Source: Muribaculaceae bacterium (GTDB lineage: Bacteria > Bacteroidota > Bacteroidia > Bacteroidales > Muribaculaceae). From it: a stretch of 60,415 nt of DNA. Positions 51,232 to 58,997 of the stretch are shown here, piece by piece. The notes below the pieces were generated by a model, which was given only the letters and a program-made list of their open reading frames with translations, was not told the DNA's origin and searched no databases. The position numbers and the translations under genes were made by a program. Where the stretch lies: assembly GCA_029062005.1 (NCBI GenBank), contig JAIDQZ010000105.1, forward strand, positions 1 through 60,415, written 5' to 3'. How positions within the stretch are numbered: the first letter of the stretch is position 1; every line of letters begins with the position of its first letter.

Positions 51232-54084
51232 ATGAACAAAAGAATCTTATCTCTCCTTTCAGTACCGCTTCTTGCAGCAGCTACACTTATAGCCGCGACC
51301 GTAAAGGGAAAGATAGTCGACTCACAGGGACAACCTCTCATCGGAGCTACAGCCACGCTGCTTGCGCTTCCGGACTCAACTATCGTCACCGGATCGATGG
51401 CAGATGCCGACGGAGCCTACGAATTCAGGGACCTGACACCAAGACGTTATGCATTGAAGGCCTCGATGACCGGTATGGACACAGAAATCACAGACTTCAC
51501 AGTAACTGACACTACAAAGACAATCGAGCTCCCCGTACTCAAACTTTATGATGAATCCACCTTACTCAAAGAACTCGTCGTGAAGGGAGTAAAAGCTGCT
51601 GTAGTGGCAAAGGAAGATACAATAGAATATAATGCAGATTCATTCCACACCACCGACAATGCAATGGTGGAAGACCTGCTCAAGAAAATGCCCGGCATGG
51701 AGGTAGGGAAAGACGGAAGCATCACAGCAAACGGAAAGAGCGTGACAAAGATCCTTATCAACGGGAAGGAGGCATATGGCGATGATCCTACAATGGCAAC
51801 GAAAAACTTCAGCGCCAAAGCCGTATCTAAAGTCCAGGTAGTAGACCGCAAGAGCGAGCAGGCACGCCTCACGGGGGTAGATGACGGCGAGGATGAGACC
51901 GTCATTAACCTAACTATAAAGAAAGGAATGGAAAACAGTTGGTTTGGCAACGTAAAACTCGGCTACGGCACAGACGGACGCTACACGGAAAGTTTTACAG
52001 TGACCAATATGAACGACGGCAATCGGGTGACAATCAACGGACGAGCCAACAATATCAACGAACGTGGCGGCATGGACATGGGACGGGGCAACTTCGGAAT
52101 GAACGGAGGCAGCGGCGGCATCCTGACAGCCCAGCAGCTTGGTGTGGACTTCGCCGTCGGAAATGAAGAGACTCTGGCTGTCGGTGGTTTCGTGCGCTAT
52201 GACCACGGCGACAGAACTCAGGAAAACAGCAGCGAGACCATGAACCTTCTCCCGGACTCCGTAAGCTATCAGACTTCAGAATCCGGATCGCGCGACAAGA
52301 GCCACGACCTGATGGCTTTCTTCAGGGCAAGATGGAATCCTAATGAAAACAACACTTTCGATTTCCGCCCGTCGTTTACCTACAACTTCAGAAACACAAC
52401 ATCCAACTCCATCTCCGAACTCTTCGCAGGAGATGCCAACCGTACACAAGTAAACAGTCAAATCAACGACAGAATCAACCGGGGTAACAACTGGACTGCA
52501 CGTGGCGAACTGACCTACGTACATCGTTTTTCTCAGAAGAAGGGGCGATCATTCAGCGTACGCGGAGAATATTCATTCTCAAACAACAGGCAATATATGA
52601 CATCACTATCCAAGATAGCACGCTACCTGTTGGAAAACGAGGATGAAGACCTTTTCCGTTATACTGACAACTTGACATGGAACAACAACGTCAGTCTGCG
52701 CCTGACCTGGACTGAGCCGATCGGGAAGCCCGGCAATTTCCTTGAATTTGCCTACAGGATCAATATGCGCAGAAACAATGCCGACAAATATGTGTATAAT
52801 CTTCCGATGAACTATTACTATGACAACGACTCCAATCTGCCATTTTTCGACTATGTGCCGGCAGGTGGAGAAATGTCAGACTCCTTGTCCAACAGTTTCA
52901 GAAACGAATTCCTTACGCAAAGCATACGCTTCGGATATGTCTACACAAACAAGGAGATGAACCTTAACGCAGGCATCGAACTTGTACCATCAAGCAGCAA
53001 GAGCACCGACCTCATAATGTCGGAACGAAACATACCGAGACGCAACGTGATCAACTTCGCGCCTTTTGTCCGCTTCCGCTATAAGTTCTCTAAAACCCGC
53101 TCGATGCATCTCCGCTACAACGCACGGTCATCAGAACCATCGATATCTCAACTGCAGCCTGTAGCCGATGTGTCGGATCCCATGAATATCAAGATCGGTA
53201 ATCCTGACCTGAAGCCTACTTTTACACAAAGGTTCAACGGTATGTTCCGCGACTTTGACATGGACAACCAGCGTTCTATCTTCGCGATGCTCAACGGTTC
53301 ATACACCATCAACAATGTGGTGAGCAAGACAACCACCAACAATCTAACCGGAGCACGCGAGACCACTTATACCAATACATCGGGAGACTTCACCATCAAT
53401 GGAATGGGACGTATAGACCAACCGCTGCGCAATAGAAACTGGCGTATCTCAGCCAATCTCTTCGCTTCATATTCAAGCATGAACGGATACACCAACGGAC
53501 AATATAACAGAAGCGGCAATCTCAGCCTGCGTCCACGCGCCGGCGTGACCTTCTCTACAGAAGTGGTACAGATATCGCTCAATCCTACCTATTCATGGCA
53601 ACTGGCAACCAATACACTCGCCAACCAGCCTAACCGCAAGAACAGCAGTTATGGTTTTGACTCCGATTTCACTCTCACGTTGCCGTTCGGACTTCAGATG
53701 AGCACAGGGCTTAACTATTCGAAGACCGAGGGTCTTTCTGCAGGTTATGACTCTTCCTCATGGATATGGAATGCCAATATGCAATATGTCATACCGCACG
53801 CATATGGCATCAGTATTTTTGCAGAGGCTCACGATATCCTCGGAGACACGAAAAACATCTCGCGCAGCGTATCTGCCGCCGCTATAGTCGACAGCCGATT
53901 CAACAACCTGACACGCTACTTCATGTTTGGTGTAAGCTGGCAGTTCAATTCCAATTCATGGAAGAAGAAAGGCTCCCAGGAAGAAGAATCCGAACTCCCG
54001 ATGCAAGGACCCGGAATGGGACCTGGCAGACATGGCAGACCAATGGGTCCTCCTCCGGGAGGTTTCGGTGGAAGACCGTTCTGA
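51232..54084 (+). CDS. Outer-membrane beta-barrel protein with CarboxypepD_reg-like domain (TonB-receptor-like)
   Basis: 950 aa from the ATG at 51232 (MNKRILSLLSVPLLAAATLIAAT, signal peptide). A frame open to 51202 adds ten unlikely residues. A carboxypeptidase-regulatory-like domain (VKGKIVDSQGQPLIGATATLL ... YEFRDLTPRRYALKASMTGM) is followed by a plug-like segment (VEDLLKKMPGMEVGKDGSITANGKSVTKILINGKEAYGDDP), then a long Outer-membrane beta-barrel domain. The C-terminus is a Gly/Pro/Met-rich tail (GPGMGPGRHGRPMGPPPGGFG). No SusD partner is adjacent, so it is not a polysaccharide-utilisation SusC pair. The ligand is unknown. Confidence 0.88.
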   Translation: MNKRILSLLSVPLLAAATLIAATVKGKIVDSQGQPLIGATATLLALPDSTIVTGSMADADGAYEFRDLTPRRYALKASMTGMDTEITDFTVTDTTKTIELPVLKLYDESTLLKELVVKGVKAAVVAKEDTIEYNADSFHTTDNAMVEDLLKKMPGMEVGKDGSITANGKSVTKILINGKEAYGDDPTMATKNFSAKAVSKVQVVDRKSEQARLTGVDDGEDETVINLTIKKGMENSWFGNVKLGYGTDGRYTESFTVTNMNDGNRVTINGRANNINERGGMDMGRGNFGMNGGSGGILTAQQLGVDFAVGNEETLAVGGFVRYDHGDRTQENSSETMNLLPDSVSYQTSESGSRDKSHDLMAFFRARWNPNENNTFDFRPSFTYNFRNTTSNSISELFAGDANRTQVNSQINDRINRGNNWTARGELTYVHRFSQKKGRSFSVRGEYSFSNNRQYMTSLSKIARYLLENEDEDLFRYTDNLTWNNNVSLRLTWTEPIGKPGNFLEFAYRINMRRNNADKYVYNLPMNYYYDNDSNLPFFDYVPAGGEMSDSLSNSFRNEFLTQSIRFGYVYTNKEMNLNAGIELVPSSSKSTDLIMSERNIPRRNVINFAPFVRFRYKFSKTRSMHLRYNARSSEPSISQLQPVADVSDPMNIKIGNPDLKPTFTQRFNGMFRDFDMDNQRSIFAMLNGSYTINNVVSKTTTNNLTGARETTYTNTSGDFTINGMGRIDQPLRNRNWRISANLFASYSSMNGYTNGQYNRSGNLSLRPRAGVTFSTEVVQISLNPTYSWQLATNTLANQPNRKNSSYGFDSDFTLTLPFGLQMSTGLNYSKTEGLSAGYDSSSWIWNANMQYVIPHAYGISIFAEAHDILGDTKNISRSVSAAAIVDSRFNNLTRYFMFGVSWQFNSNSWKKKGSQEEESELPMQGPGMGPGRHGRPMGPPPGGFGGRPF

Positions 54085-54518
54085 ATAATTTAGACCCCAT
54101 CTCATAAAATTTCAGAGCCCCTGGGGTCGCTGGGTTGGAACGATTTTTGATTTTTGGCGATGGAGCATACCGAGGTATGTGACTGAGCCAAAGGACAAAA
54201 AGCGACCAAGCCAGCGAAGGCTTTGGGTAACCTCCCGGGAAGCTTCTGAATTTGATGATTGAAGAGTCATTGTTAATATTTAACATTTAAGGCCTTTAAG
54301 ACCATCTAATTTCTAATATTTTCAAAATATGCTTAATCGGCTCGGTTTTGGACGGTGCTTTTCGACAAGTCTCATCAGTCATGATGCCCGCATCATTCCT
54401 TCTTCAACTTGCAAAAATCACTCGTCCTAAACCGCCCCAGGTGCTCTGAAATTTTATGAGATGGGGTCTTAGAATTTTGAATTATTTTTTCAAAAGTATA
54501 AATCGAAACTGAATTTTT
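54085..54518. other. Gap occupied by the MITE-like element
   Basis: This gap is filled mainly by the 378-bp element at 54092-54469. Open frames on the minus strand here overlap flanking genes and are judged not to be genes. The last 49 bp are A+T-rich and lead to the hydrolase start. Confidence 0.6.
54092..54469. mobile_element. MITE-like element with 35-37-bp terminal inverted repeats
   Basis: The left end (54092-54128, AGACCCCATCTCATAAAATT...) and right end (54435-54469, ...AAATTTTATGAGATGGGGTCT) are inverted copies of the same sequence with one mismatch. The solo copy at 44365-44402 is the same sequence. The 306-bp interior has no transposase and no convincing gene. No clear target-site duplication is visible. 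It could be a non-autonomous element mobilised in trans or a dispersed regulatory or terminator repeat. Confidence 0.65.
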
Positions 54519-55670
54519 ATGATTAGAAAGATAGTTGGATTGGTAGCGGCAGCCGGCATATTGTCGGTTGCCGCTTCGGCTCAGAACAACAAGGCTTATG
54601 AGCTGCAGCGTGACATGCCGCTCTTTCTTGACAGTCTGAAAACCGAGTTCACCTATCCTATGGCATGGGGAAACAACGGGATAAAAGATTTTGATGAATG
54701 GAAAAGCGCTGCCAAAGGGAAACTCATCGAGGAAATGCTTTTGCCTCCCCCCAGAGCCAATGCATATGACATGGTAATCCTTGAGTCGGAAAAAAGAGAT
54801 GGGTACACAGCTCATAAGATTGAGTTCAATCTTACGAAATATTCCAGGGTGAAAGGCTACCTTCTTATTCCTGACGGCGATGGCCCCTTTCCCGGAATAA
54901 TAGCTCTGCACGACCATGGAGCGCACTTTACAATCGGTAAAGAGAAAATGGTAAAGCCGTTTGGTGTGGATCAGGCTGTACTTGAAGACAGCGATGCCTG
55001 GGCTGACAATCTATATGAAGGGCAATATGTAGGAGACTATCTTGCCCAAAACGGATATGCGGTGCTTTCTACCGATGCCCTGATGTGGGGAGAACGCGGA
55101 TGTAAGGAAGGAAGCGACAACACTCATCTTGCAAGCGTAGCGGGCAATATGCTGCTTCTCGGCAGGAACCTCTCATCATGGATGAGTTTTGAAGACAGCT
55201 ATGCCGCGGAATTCCTCGCAAGCCTTCCTGAAACTGATTCTGACAGGATAGGATGTGTAGGTCTTTCAATGGGAGGCTACCGATCGTGGATGCTTGCAGC
55301 CCTCTCTCCTCTGATCAAGGCAAGTGTGGCAGTTTGCTGGATGACGACACAGGATGCCATGATGGACTGGAAATACGGCAGACACGAACGTGGAGGATTC
55401 GCCAATAATCTCGGAGGGGTATTCGCCCAACTCGACTATCCTCATATCGCCACACTTGCATGCCCGAATGCCATGATGCTTATCAACGGGGAGACCGATA
55501 AGCTTTTTAAGCCACATGCCGTGAGGGAATGCTACGAAACAATGCACAAAGTATGGGATAGCTGTGGAGAAGGAGACAAATTGGAGACACATCTTCTCCC
55601 TATGGGTCATGAAATGCCGAAAAGTGTACAGAAAATGACTTTGGATTTTTTTGACAAAAATCTGAAATAA
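54519..55670 (+). CDS. Secreted dienelactone-hydrolase/acetyl-esterase-like alpha/beta hydrolase
   Basis: 383 aa. The signal peptide is MIRKIVGLVAAAGILSVAASAQ. The hydrolase domain includes RVKGYLLIPDGDGPFPGIIALHDHGAHF (oxyanion region), nucleophile elbow GLSMGGYRSWMLAAL (GxSxG, about residue 250), an acid candidate in LINGETDKLFKP, and the C-terminal LLPMGHEMPKSVQ histidine. Such enzymes deacetylate or hydrolyse sugar esters in the periplasm; the substrate is not certain. It stands alone, downstream of the MITE-like element. Confidence 0.85.
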   Translation: MIRKIVGLVAAAGILSVAASAQNNKAYELQRDMPLFLDSLKTEFTYPMAWGNNGIKDFDEWKSAAKGKLIEEMLLPPPRANAYDMVILESEKRDGYTAHKIEFNLTKYSRVKGYLLIPDGDGPFPGIIALHDHGAHFTIGKEKMVKPFGVDQAVLEDSDAWADNLYEGQYVGDYLAQNGYAVLSTDALMWGERGCKEGSDNTHLASVAGNMLLLGRNLSSWMSFEDSYAAEFLASLPETDSDRIGCVGLSMGGYRSWMLAALSPLIKASVAVCWMTTQDAMMDWKYGRHERGGFANNLGGVFAQLDYPHIATLACPNAMMLINGETDKLFKPHAVRECYETMHKVWDSCGEGDKLETHLLPMGHEMPKSVQKMTLDFFDKNLK

Positions 55671-55680
55671 AATGAAATAA

Positions 55681-55715
55681 GATTTATAAGGCTTATACGA
55701 TTTATAAGTCTTATA
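55681..55715. repeat. Direct repeat of A+T-rich 17-mer
   Basis: GATTTATAAGGCTTATA (55681-55697) recurs as GATTTATAAGTCTTATA (55699-55715) with one mismatch. It is intergenic with no evident role; each unit contains a small palindrome. Confidence 0.5.
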
Positions 55716-55755
55716 AAATAATTCGAGGAAAAATATAAAAAAAGTGGGGTTAAAA

Positions 55756-55787
55756 TTTGCATAGTTCGAAAAAAAGCAGTAACTTTG
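55756..55787 (+). promoter_or_regulatory. Promoter for tRNA-His
   Basis: TTTG (55756-55759) and TAACTTTG (55780-55787), 20-bp spacer, about 60 bp before the tRNA. Confidence 0.7.
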
Positions 55788-55847
55788 CATTGCTTTTCGG
55801 GAGAGACCTTGCGAAGCCTTTAGTGGAATCTCCCGGTAAAGCGACAT

Positions 55848-55922
55848 GGTGGATGTAGCTCAGTTGGTTAGAGCGACGGATTGTGGTTCCGTAGGTCGTG
55901 GGTTCGAGCCCCATCTTCCACC
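55848..55922 (+). tRNA. tRNA-His (anticodon GTG)
   Basis: A full cloverleaf can be drawn. The extra 5' G (-1) of tRNA-His is at 55848; the acceptor GTGGATG pairs with CTTCCAC (one T-T mismatch). The D-arm is GCTC...GAGC, the anticodon arm ACGGA-TTGTGGT-TCCGT has anticodon GTG, the variable loop is AGGTC, and the T-arm is GTGGG-TTCGAGC-CCCAT. CCA is not encoded. No integrase gene or duplicated 3' end was seen nearby, so it is not visibly used as an attachment site. Confidence 0.93.
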
Positions 55923-55954
55923 CGCCTTCAGAGACTCAGAAGTGGCTCCACACT

Positions 55955-55984
55955 TTTGGGTCTCAAATTTTTTTATTACCTTTG
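55955..55984 (+). promoter_or_regulatory. Promoter for the GYF_2/TM2 gene
   Basis: TTTG (55955-55958) and TACCTTTG (55977-55984) with an 18-bp spacer, 32 bp before the ATG at 56017. Confidence 0.65.
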
Positions 55985-56016
55985 CATCAACATATCATAC
56001 TAAACGCATCTAAAGC

Positions 56017-56439
56017 ATGAACTACTACATCTTTATTAACGGCAATACAGTAGGACCAATGACAATACAACAACTGTTTGCCTACAATGTCGATCAGAAC
56101 ACAAGCGTCAGCACAGACGGAGTAAACTGGCGTCCGCTCTACTCATATCCCGACCTGATGGTTGCGCTACGCCAGAATGGCGGAGGATACGTCGACAACG
56201 ATCTATCAAATAAGAAACTTATCTGCGGTCTTTTTGCAATATTTTTAGGTTATCTCGGAATCCAGTATTTCGTACTTGGAAAGACATGGGGTGGAATATG
56301 GACCATCCTTCTCTCGTGTGTCACATGTGGTGCATGGTCAATAATCACTCTTATTCAAGGCATCCTTATGCTATGTATGAGCAATGAGGAATTCAAGCGC
56401 AAATATATCGAAAATCCAGCCACTATGCCTCTTTTTTAG
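56017..56439 (+). CDS. GYF_2 and TM2 domain membrane protein
   Basis: 140 aa. The N-terminal GYF_2-like domain (YYIFINGNTVGPMTIQQLFAYNVDQNTSVSTDGVNWRPLYSYPDL) is about 55 residues. A TM2 domain follows: KKLICGLFAIFLGYLGIQYFVLGKTWGGIWTILLSCVTCGAWSIITLIQGILML gives two transmembrane helices with a short turn. The C-terminus is short and basic. The combination is common in gut Bacteroidales; its function is not known but the GYF_2 part suggests protein binding. The kinase gene follows on the same strand after about 105 bp. Confidence 0.85.
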   Translation: MNYYIFINGNTVGPMTIQQLFAYNVDQNTSVSTDGVNWRPLYSYPDLMVALRQNGGGYVDNDLSNKKLICGLFAIFLGYLGIQYFVLGKTWGGIWTILLSCVTCGAWSIITLIQGILMLCMSNEEFKRKYIENPATMPLF

Positions 56440-56481
56440 ACAGAAGCATAGTTTTTTAGATATTTACATAGCGTTCTTTTA

Positions 56482-56532
56482 GACAGAAGCACATAAGGCA
56501 CATATTTTTTCTTTTGGGCTTTTGTGCTTGTG
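56482..56532. repeat. Imperfect hairpin repeat, copy A
   Basis: GACAGAAGCACA (56482-56493) pairs with TGTGCTTGTGTC with one mismatch. It closely resembles the hairpin at 58369-58417; both contain CACATATTTT and CTTTTG in the loop. It lies just before the kinase start at 56545. Confidence 0.6.
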
Positions 56533-56544
56533 TCTTTAATAAAT

Positions 56545-57837
56545 ATGACACGCATAGAAACTGAATCGGGCTATGTCGGGGAGTCTGAGAGCTCCTGCTA
56601 TGTCGGTAATACCATGACCGATGTGGAGGTGATCCGCATCTCGGCTGTCAACGTCATTGCACGCGGACGCCGTTACGGACGGCAGTGGCTCCTGAAAGGA
56701 CTCCGTGAGGAACTTCGTGACAGCACTGCCATGCGAAGACAGCTGATGAAGGAATTCGAGATTCACTCACGTCTACTGAATCCCGGTGTGGTGCAGGCAA
56801 TCGGACTTGAGGAGATAGAAGGACTCGGTCTATGCATAGTGGAGGAATGGATAGAGGGAAAGACTCTCTCAGAACTTATCCGCGACGGCAGTCTGAAAAA
56901 AGACGACAGAAGGCGAATCATGCGCGAGATAATAAACGCGGTGGCTTACATACACTCCAAGGGTGTGGTGCACCGTGATATCAAACCCGCCAATATAATG
57001 ATACGTGCCGCCGGTGGAGAAGTCGTGCTGATTGATTTCGGATTGGCAGATACCGACGACTATGTGGAGCTGAAGCAGGCGGCAGGGACCTTAGGATTCA
57101 TCTCTCCTGAGCAGATGCTATCCCGGGGCACGCATCCATCCGACGATGTCTACAGCATTGGAATGATAATGCTCGAACTCAGTCCGGAATATGGAAACAT
57201 CGGAAGAAAATGCATCGGCGCGGTCGAAAAAAGGCCAAAAGATGCAGGGACTCTGTTGAAGGCACTCGACAGATATGATAGAAAACCAAGGATAGCAGTG
57301 ATCTCAATAATCACGTTGATTATGGTAATGCTGGTAACATTGGGAGCAATACGAATAAGGATTCTTGAGATGACCGCACGGGATTCGGAAAGACAGATAG
57401 CGACGATAAGCGGGGAAAACAAGATAAATTCGGAGTTGGTGACCGAACTGACAGATTCTCTTAATGTAGTGACCGGCAGGATGAATGATGCTGAAACGGA
57501 ACTGCGACTGGCGGAGGAATACAACCGCAAAATAGAGAACGCGTACAAGGAAGGTCATCGACTGATTGACGAGACTCTCGCCAGGTATGACAGGGATGTG
57601 TTCTCAAAATTCACTCCTGAGAATAATGAGGATTACACAAAAGCCTGGAGCTGCATGAACAATGAGCTGATTCAGTTTGCCGACAGTTTCAGCAACTCAG
57701 CTGCGGCAGACGCACTTACAGATACCGACAGGGAGAAGGTGCGCCTCGACATGATTCAATATTATACCGTAAAATTGTCAAAGTATCAGGATAAATGGAT
57801 AAAAAAAATATTCCCGACATATCAGCCGGGCAATTGA
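56545..57837 (+). CDS. Eukaryotic-type Ser/Thr protein kinase, membrane-anchored
   Basis: 430 aa from the ATG at 56545; the frame opens at a GTG at 56524. The kinase domain has WLLKGL as the likely catalytic lysine, the catalytic loop GVVHRDIKPANIMI and DFGLAD metal-binding motif, then TLGFISPEQM in place of APE. A canonical GxGxxG loop is not clear (ARGRRYGRQ), so nucleotide binding could be atypical. After the kinase domain comes a single transmembrane helix (VISIITLIMVMLVTLGAIRI) and a C-terminal coiled-coil region outside the cytoplasm. Its end overlaps the next gene by 43 bp. The GYF_2/TM2, kinase and small-protein genes form a probable signalling operon. Confidence 0.85.
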   Translation: MTRIETESGYVGESESSCYVGNTMTDVEVIRISAVNVIARGRRYGRQWLLKGLREELRDSTAMRRQLMKEFEIHSRLLNPGVVQAIGLEEIEGLGLCIVEEWIEGKTLSELIRDGSLKKDDRRRIMREIINAVAYIHSKGVVHRDIKPANIMIRAAGGEVVLIDFGLADTDDYVELKQAAGTLGFISPEQMLSRGTHPSDDVYSIGMIMLELSPEYGNIGRKCIGAVEKRPKDAGTLLKALDRYDRKPRIAVISIITLIMVMLVTLGAIRIRILEMTARDSERQIATISGENKINSELVTELTDSLNVVTGRMNDAETELRLAEEYNRKIENAYKEGHRLIDETLARYDRDVFSKFTPENNEDYTKAWSCMNNELIQFADSFSNSAAADALTDTDREKVRLDMIQYYTVKLSKYQDKWIKKIFPTYQPGN

Positions 57838-58382
57838 AGCATCTCCTAATGCGAGTGGAAGAGACCTACGGAAAAGAGGTATTGACACCACTGCAGTTCG
57901 AAGCGCTTGCTGAAGATATATTGAGACGTACGGGGAAACTGCTGAGTCCTACCACACTTAAACGCCTGTGGGGATATCTGAAAGAAGCCCAGACGCCTCG
58001 CAGAAGCACTCTTTATGTCCTTGCAAGATATTGCGGATGGCGTGATTACGAGGGTTTCTTAAAAGGAAATGCTCCGGATATCGAGAGCGGCAATGTAGGG
58101 ACAAACGTCATAAGTGCGGACAAAAACGTGAAAAGAGGAGACCGTGTCAGGCTGATGTGGCCACCGTCGAGGGTTTGCGAGATAGAGTATCTGGGAGAGA
58201 GGATGTGGAAGGTAGTCGCATCGGAAGGCACGAGGCTTACGCCGGGCGACACCTTCAGTTGCGCACTGATAGTGTCAGGAGAACCATTATATCTCGACAA
58301 TCTCGTGCATGGCGACGACCGTCCCGGTGTCTATGTCTGCGGACGCAAGTCCGGTGTCACTTTTTCAGACATAAGCACATAA
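57795..58382 (+). CDS. Possible DNA-binding partner of the kinase
   Basis: 195 aa, family not named with certainty. The N-terminal 90 residues include FEALAEDILRRTGKLLSPTTLKRLWGYLKEAQTPRRSTLYVLARYCGWRDYEGFL, a helical repeat-like segment with HTH-like LSPTTLKRLWGY, often seen in Bacteroidales regulators. The C-terminal part (VRLMWPPSRVCEIEYLGERMWKVV) is predicted beta-rich and may bind a ligand. It starts within the kinase gene in another frame (43-bp overlap), arguing for co-expression and a functional link, such as being a kinase substrate; that is inference. Confidence 0.6.
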   Translation: MDKKNIPDISAGQLKHLLMRVEETYGKEVLTPLQFEALAEDILRRTGKLLSPTTLKRLWGYLKEAQTPRRSTLYVLARYCGWRDYEGFLKGNAPDIESGNVGTNVISADKNVKRGDRVRLMWPPSRVCEIEYLGERMWKVVASEGTRLTPGDTFSCALIVSGEPLYLDNLVHGDDRPGVYVCGRKSGVTFSDIST

Positions 58383-58417
58383 GACACATATTTTCTTTTG
58401 TCCTTCTGTGCTTATGT
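58369..58417 (+). terminator. Hairpin at the end of 57795-58382 (repeat copy B)
   Basis: ACATAAGCACA (58369-58379) and TGTGCTTATGT (58407-58417) form a perfect 11-bp stem; the first arm covers the last codons (ATA AGC ACA) and abuts the TAA stop. The 27-nt loop is A+T-rich. It may act as a terminator or as a dispersed repeat related to copy A at 56482-56532. CCTAAAAAT after it is only a weak tail. Confidence 0.45.
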
Positions 58418-58457
58418 CCTAAAAATGTGCTTTTGTTTGAAAAGGACTTAAAAGGAC

Positions 58458-58488
58458 TTGCGCAATACGGGGACAATCTGTAATTTTG
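58458..58488 (+). promoter_or_regulatory. Promoter for small-RNA candidate 1
   Basis: TTG (58458-58460) and TAATTTTG (58481-58488), 20-bp spacer. Confidence 0.65.
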
Positions 58489-58494
58489 CAATGA

Positions 58495-58586
58495 AAAGAA
58501 ATCTCTTCCATACGGCTTGTATCCCTGCAATCTGAAATCTGGAACAGTAAATATAGAGTACAGACAACGCACGGAAGAGATTTTTT
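58495..58586 (+). ncRNA. Candidate small RNA of about 92 nt
   Basis: A consensus promoter ends 6 bp before the predicted start. The ends pair: AAATCTCTTCC (58499-58509) with GGAAGAGATTT (58573-58583), followed by TTT. An inner stem GCTTGT pairs with ACAAC-GC with one bulged C. There is no ORF of note. The long irregular hairpin with closing stem and U-tail suggests a stable RNA. It does not match conserved SRP RNA, RNase P or tmRNA motifs that I know. Coordinates are estimates. Confidence 0.5.
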
Positions 58587-58596
58587 ATGGATAAAA

Positions 58597-58628
58597 TTTG
58601 ACGATTTGGAAAAGAATTGTTAAATTTG
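58597..58628 (+). promoter_or_regulatory. Promoter for RNA candidate 2
   Basis: TTTG (58597-58600) and TAAATTTG (58621-58628), 20-bp spacer, directly after the first RNA's terminator. Confidence 0.65.
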
Positions 58629-58634
58629 CCATCG

Positions 58635-58946
58635 ATACAAGCGGAAGATGTATTTGCCGATGCAGATATTGATGCCGATTGTAGACATTTTTTAGGAAGC
58701 GTATACTCGACGCTCTTTCTTGGCTATCTGAAACCTGGAAAATTTCAAATGGAGTCAAGGATGAGAATGGGAGTAGATGCTCATAGCGGAATATGCTATG
58801 GTGGCTGCCGAATATGCGTGAGCATGTTCGGTATGTCAACATAAGTATAATGCGTGAGGCATCTGCTCTGTCCATCCTACTCCATAGGGCAGTTCCAGGG
58901 CCTCAGATAGCGGGATGGGCAGAGTGGTAAGGCTCTCACGCTTTTT
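58635..58946 (+). ncRNA. Candidate structured RNA, about 310 nt (or leader of 58998-59456)
   Basis: Between a good promoter and a T-tract there is a series of hairpins. These are AGCGT/ACGCT (about 58697-58713), CATAGC/GCTATG (58782-58800), a 10-bp stem CCGAATATGC/GCATGTTCGG with a GTGA loop (58808-58831), and a long 3' hairpin. The last starts with GCGTGAG (58852-58858) closing with CTCACGC (58935-58941), with an inner 12-bp stem CTCTGTCCATCC/GGATGGGCAGAG, followed by T5. No gene fits on either strand. Possible identities are a 6S-like or Bacteroidales-specific RNA, or a cis-acting leader or attenuator of the next gene. Confidence 0.5.
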
Positions 58947-58997
58947 ATTTCTTAACATCATGCCGACGAAGTGAGCCCGAAGGCACTTTGGAACGTT

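Noticed and set aside
58495-58946. SRP RNA, RNase P RNA or tmRNA
   Set aside because: The diagnostic conserved sequences, such as the SRP GGAA tetraloop region, RNase P core or tmRNA TpsiC arm, were not found in either RNA candidate.
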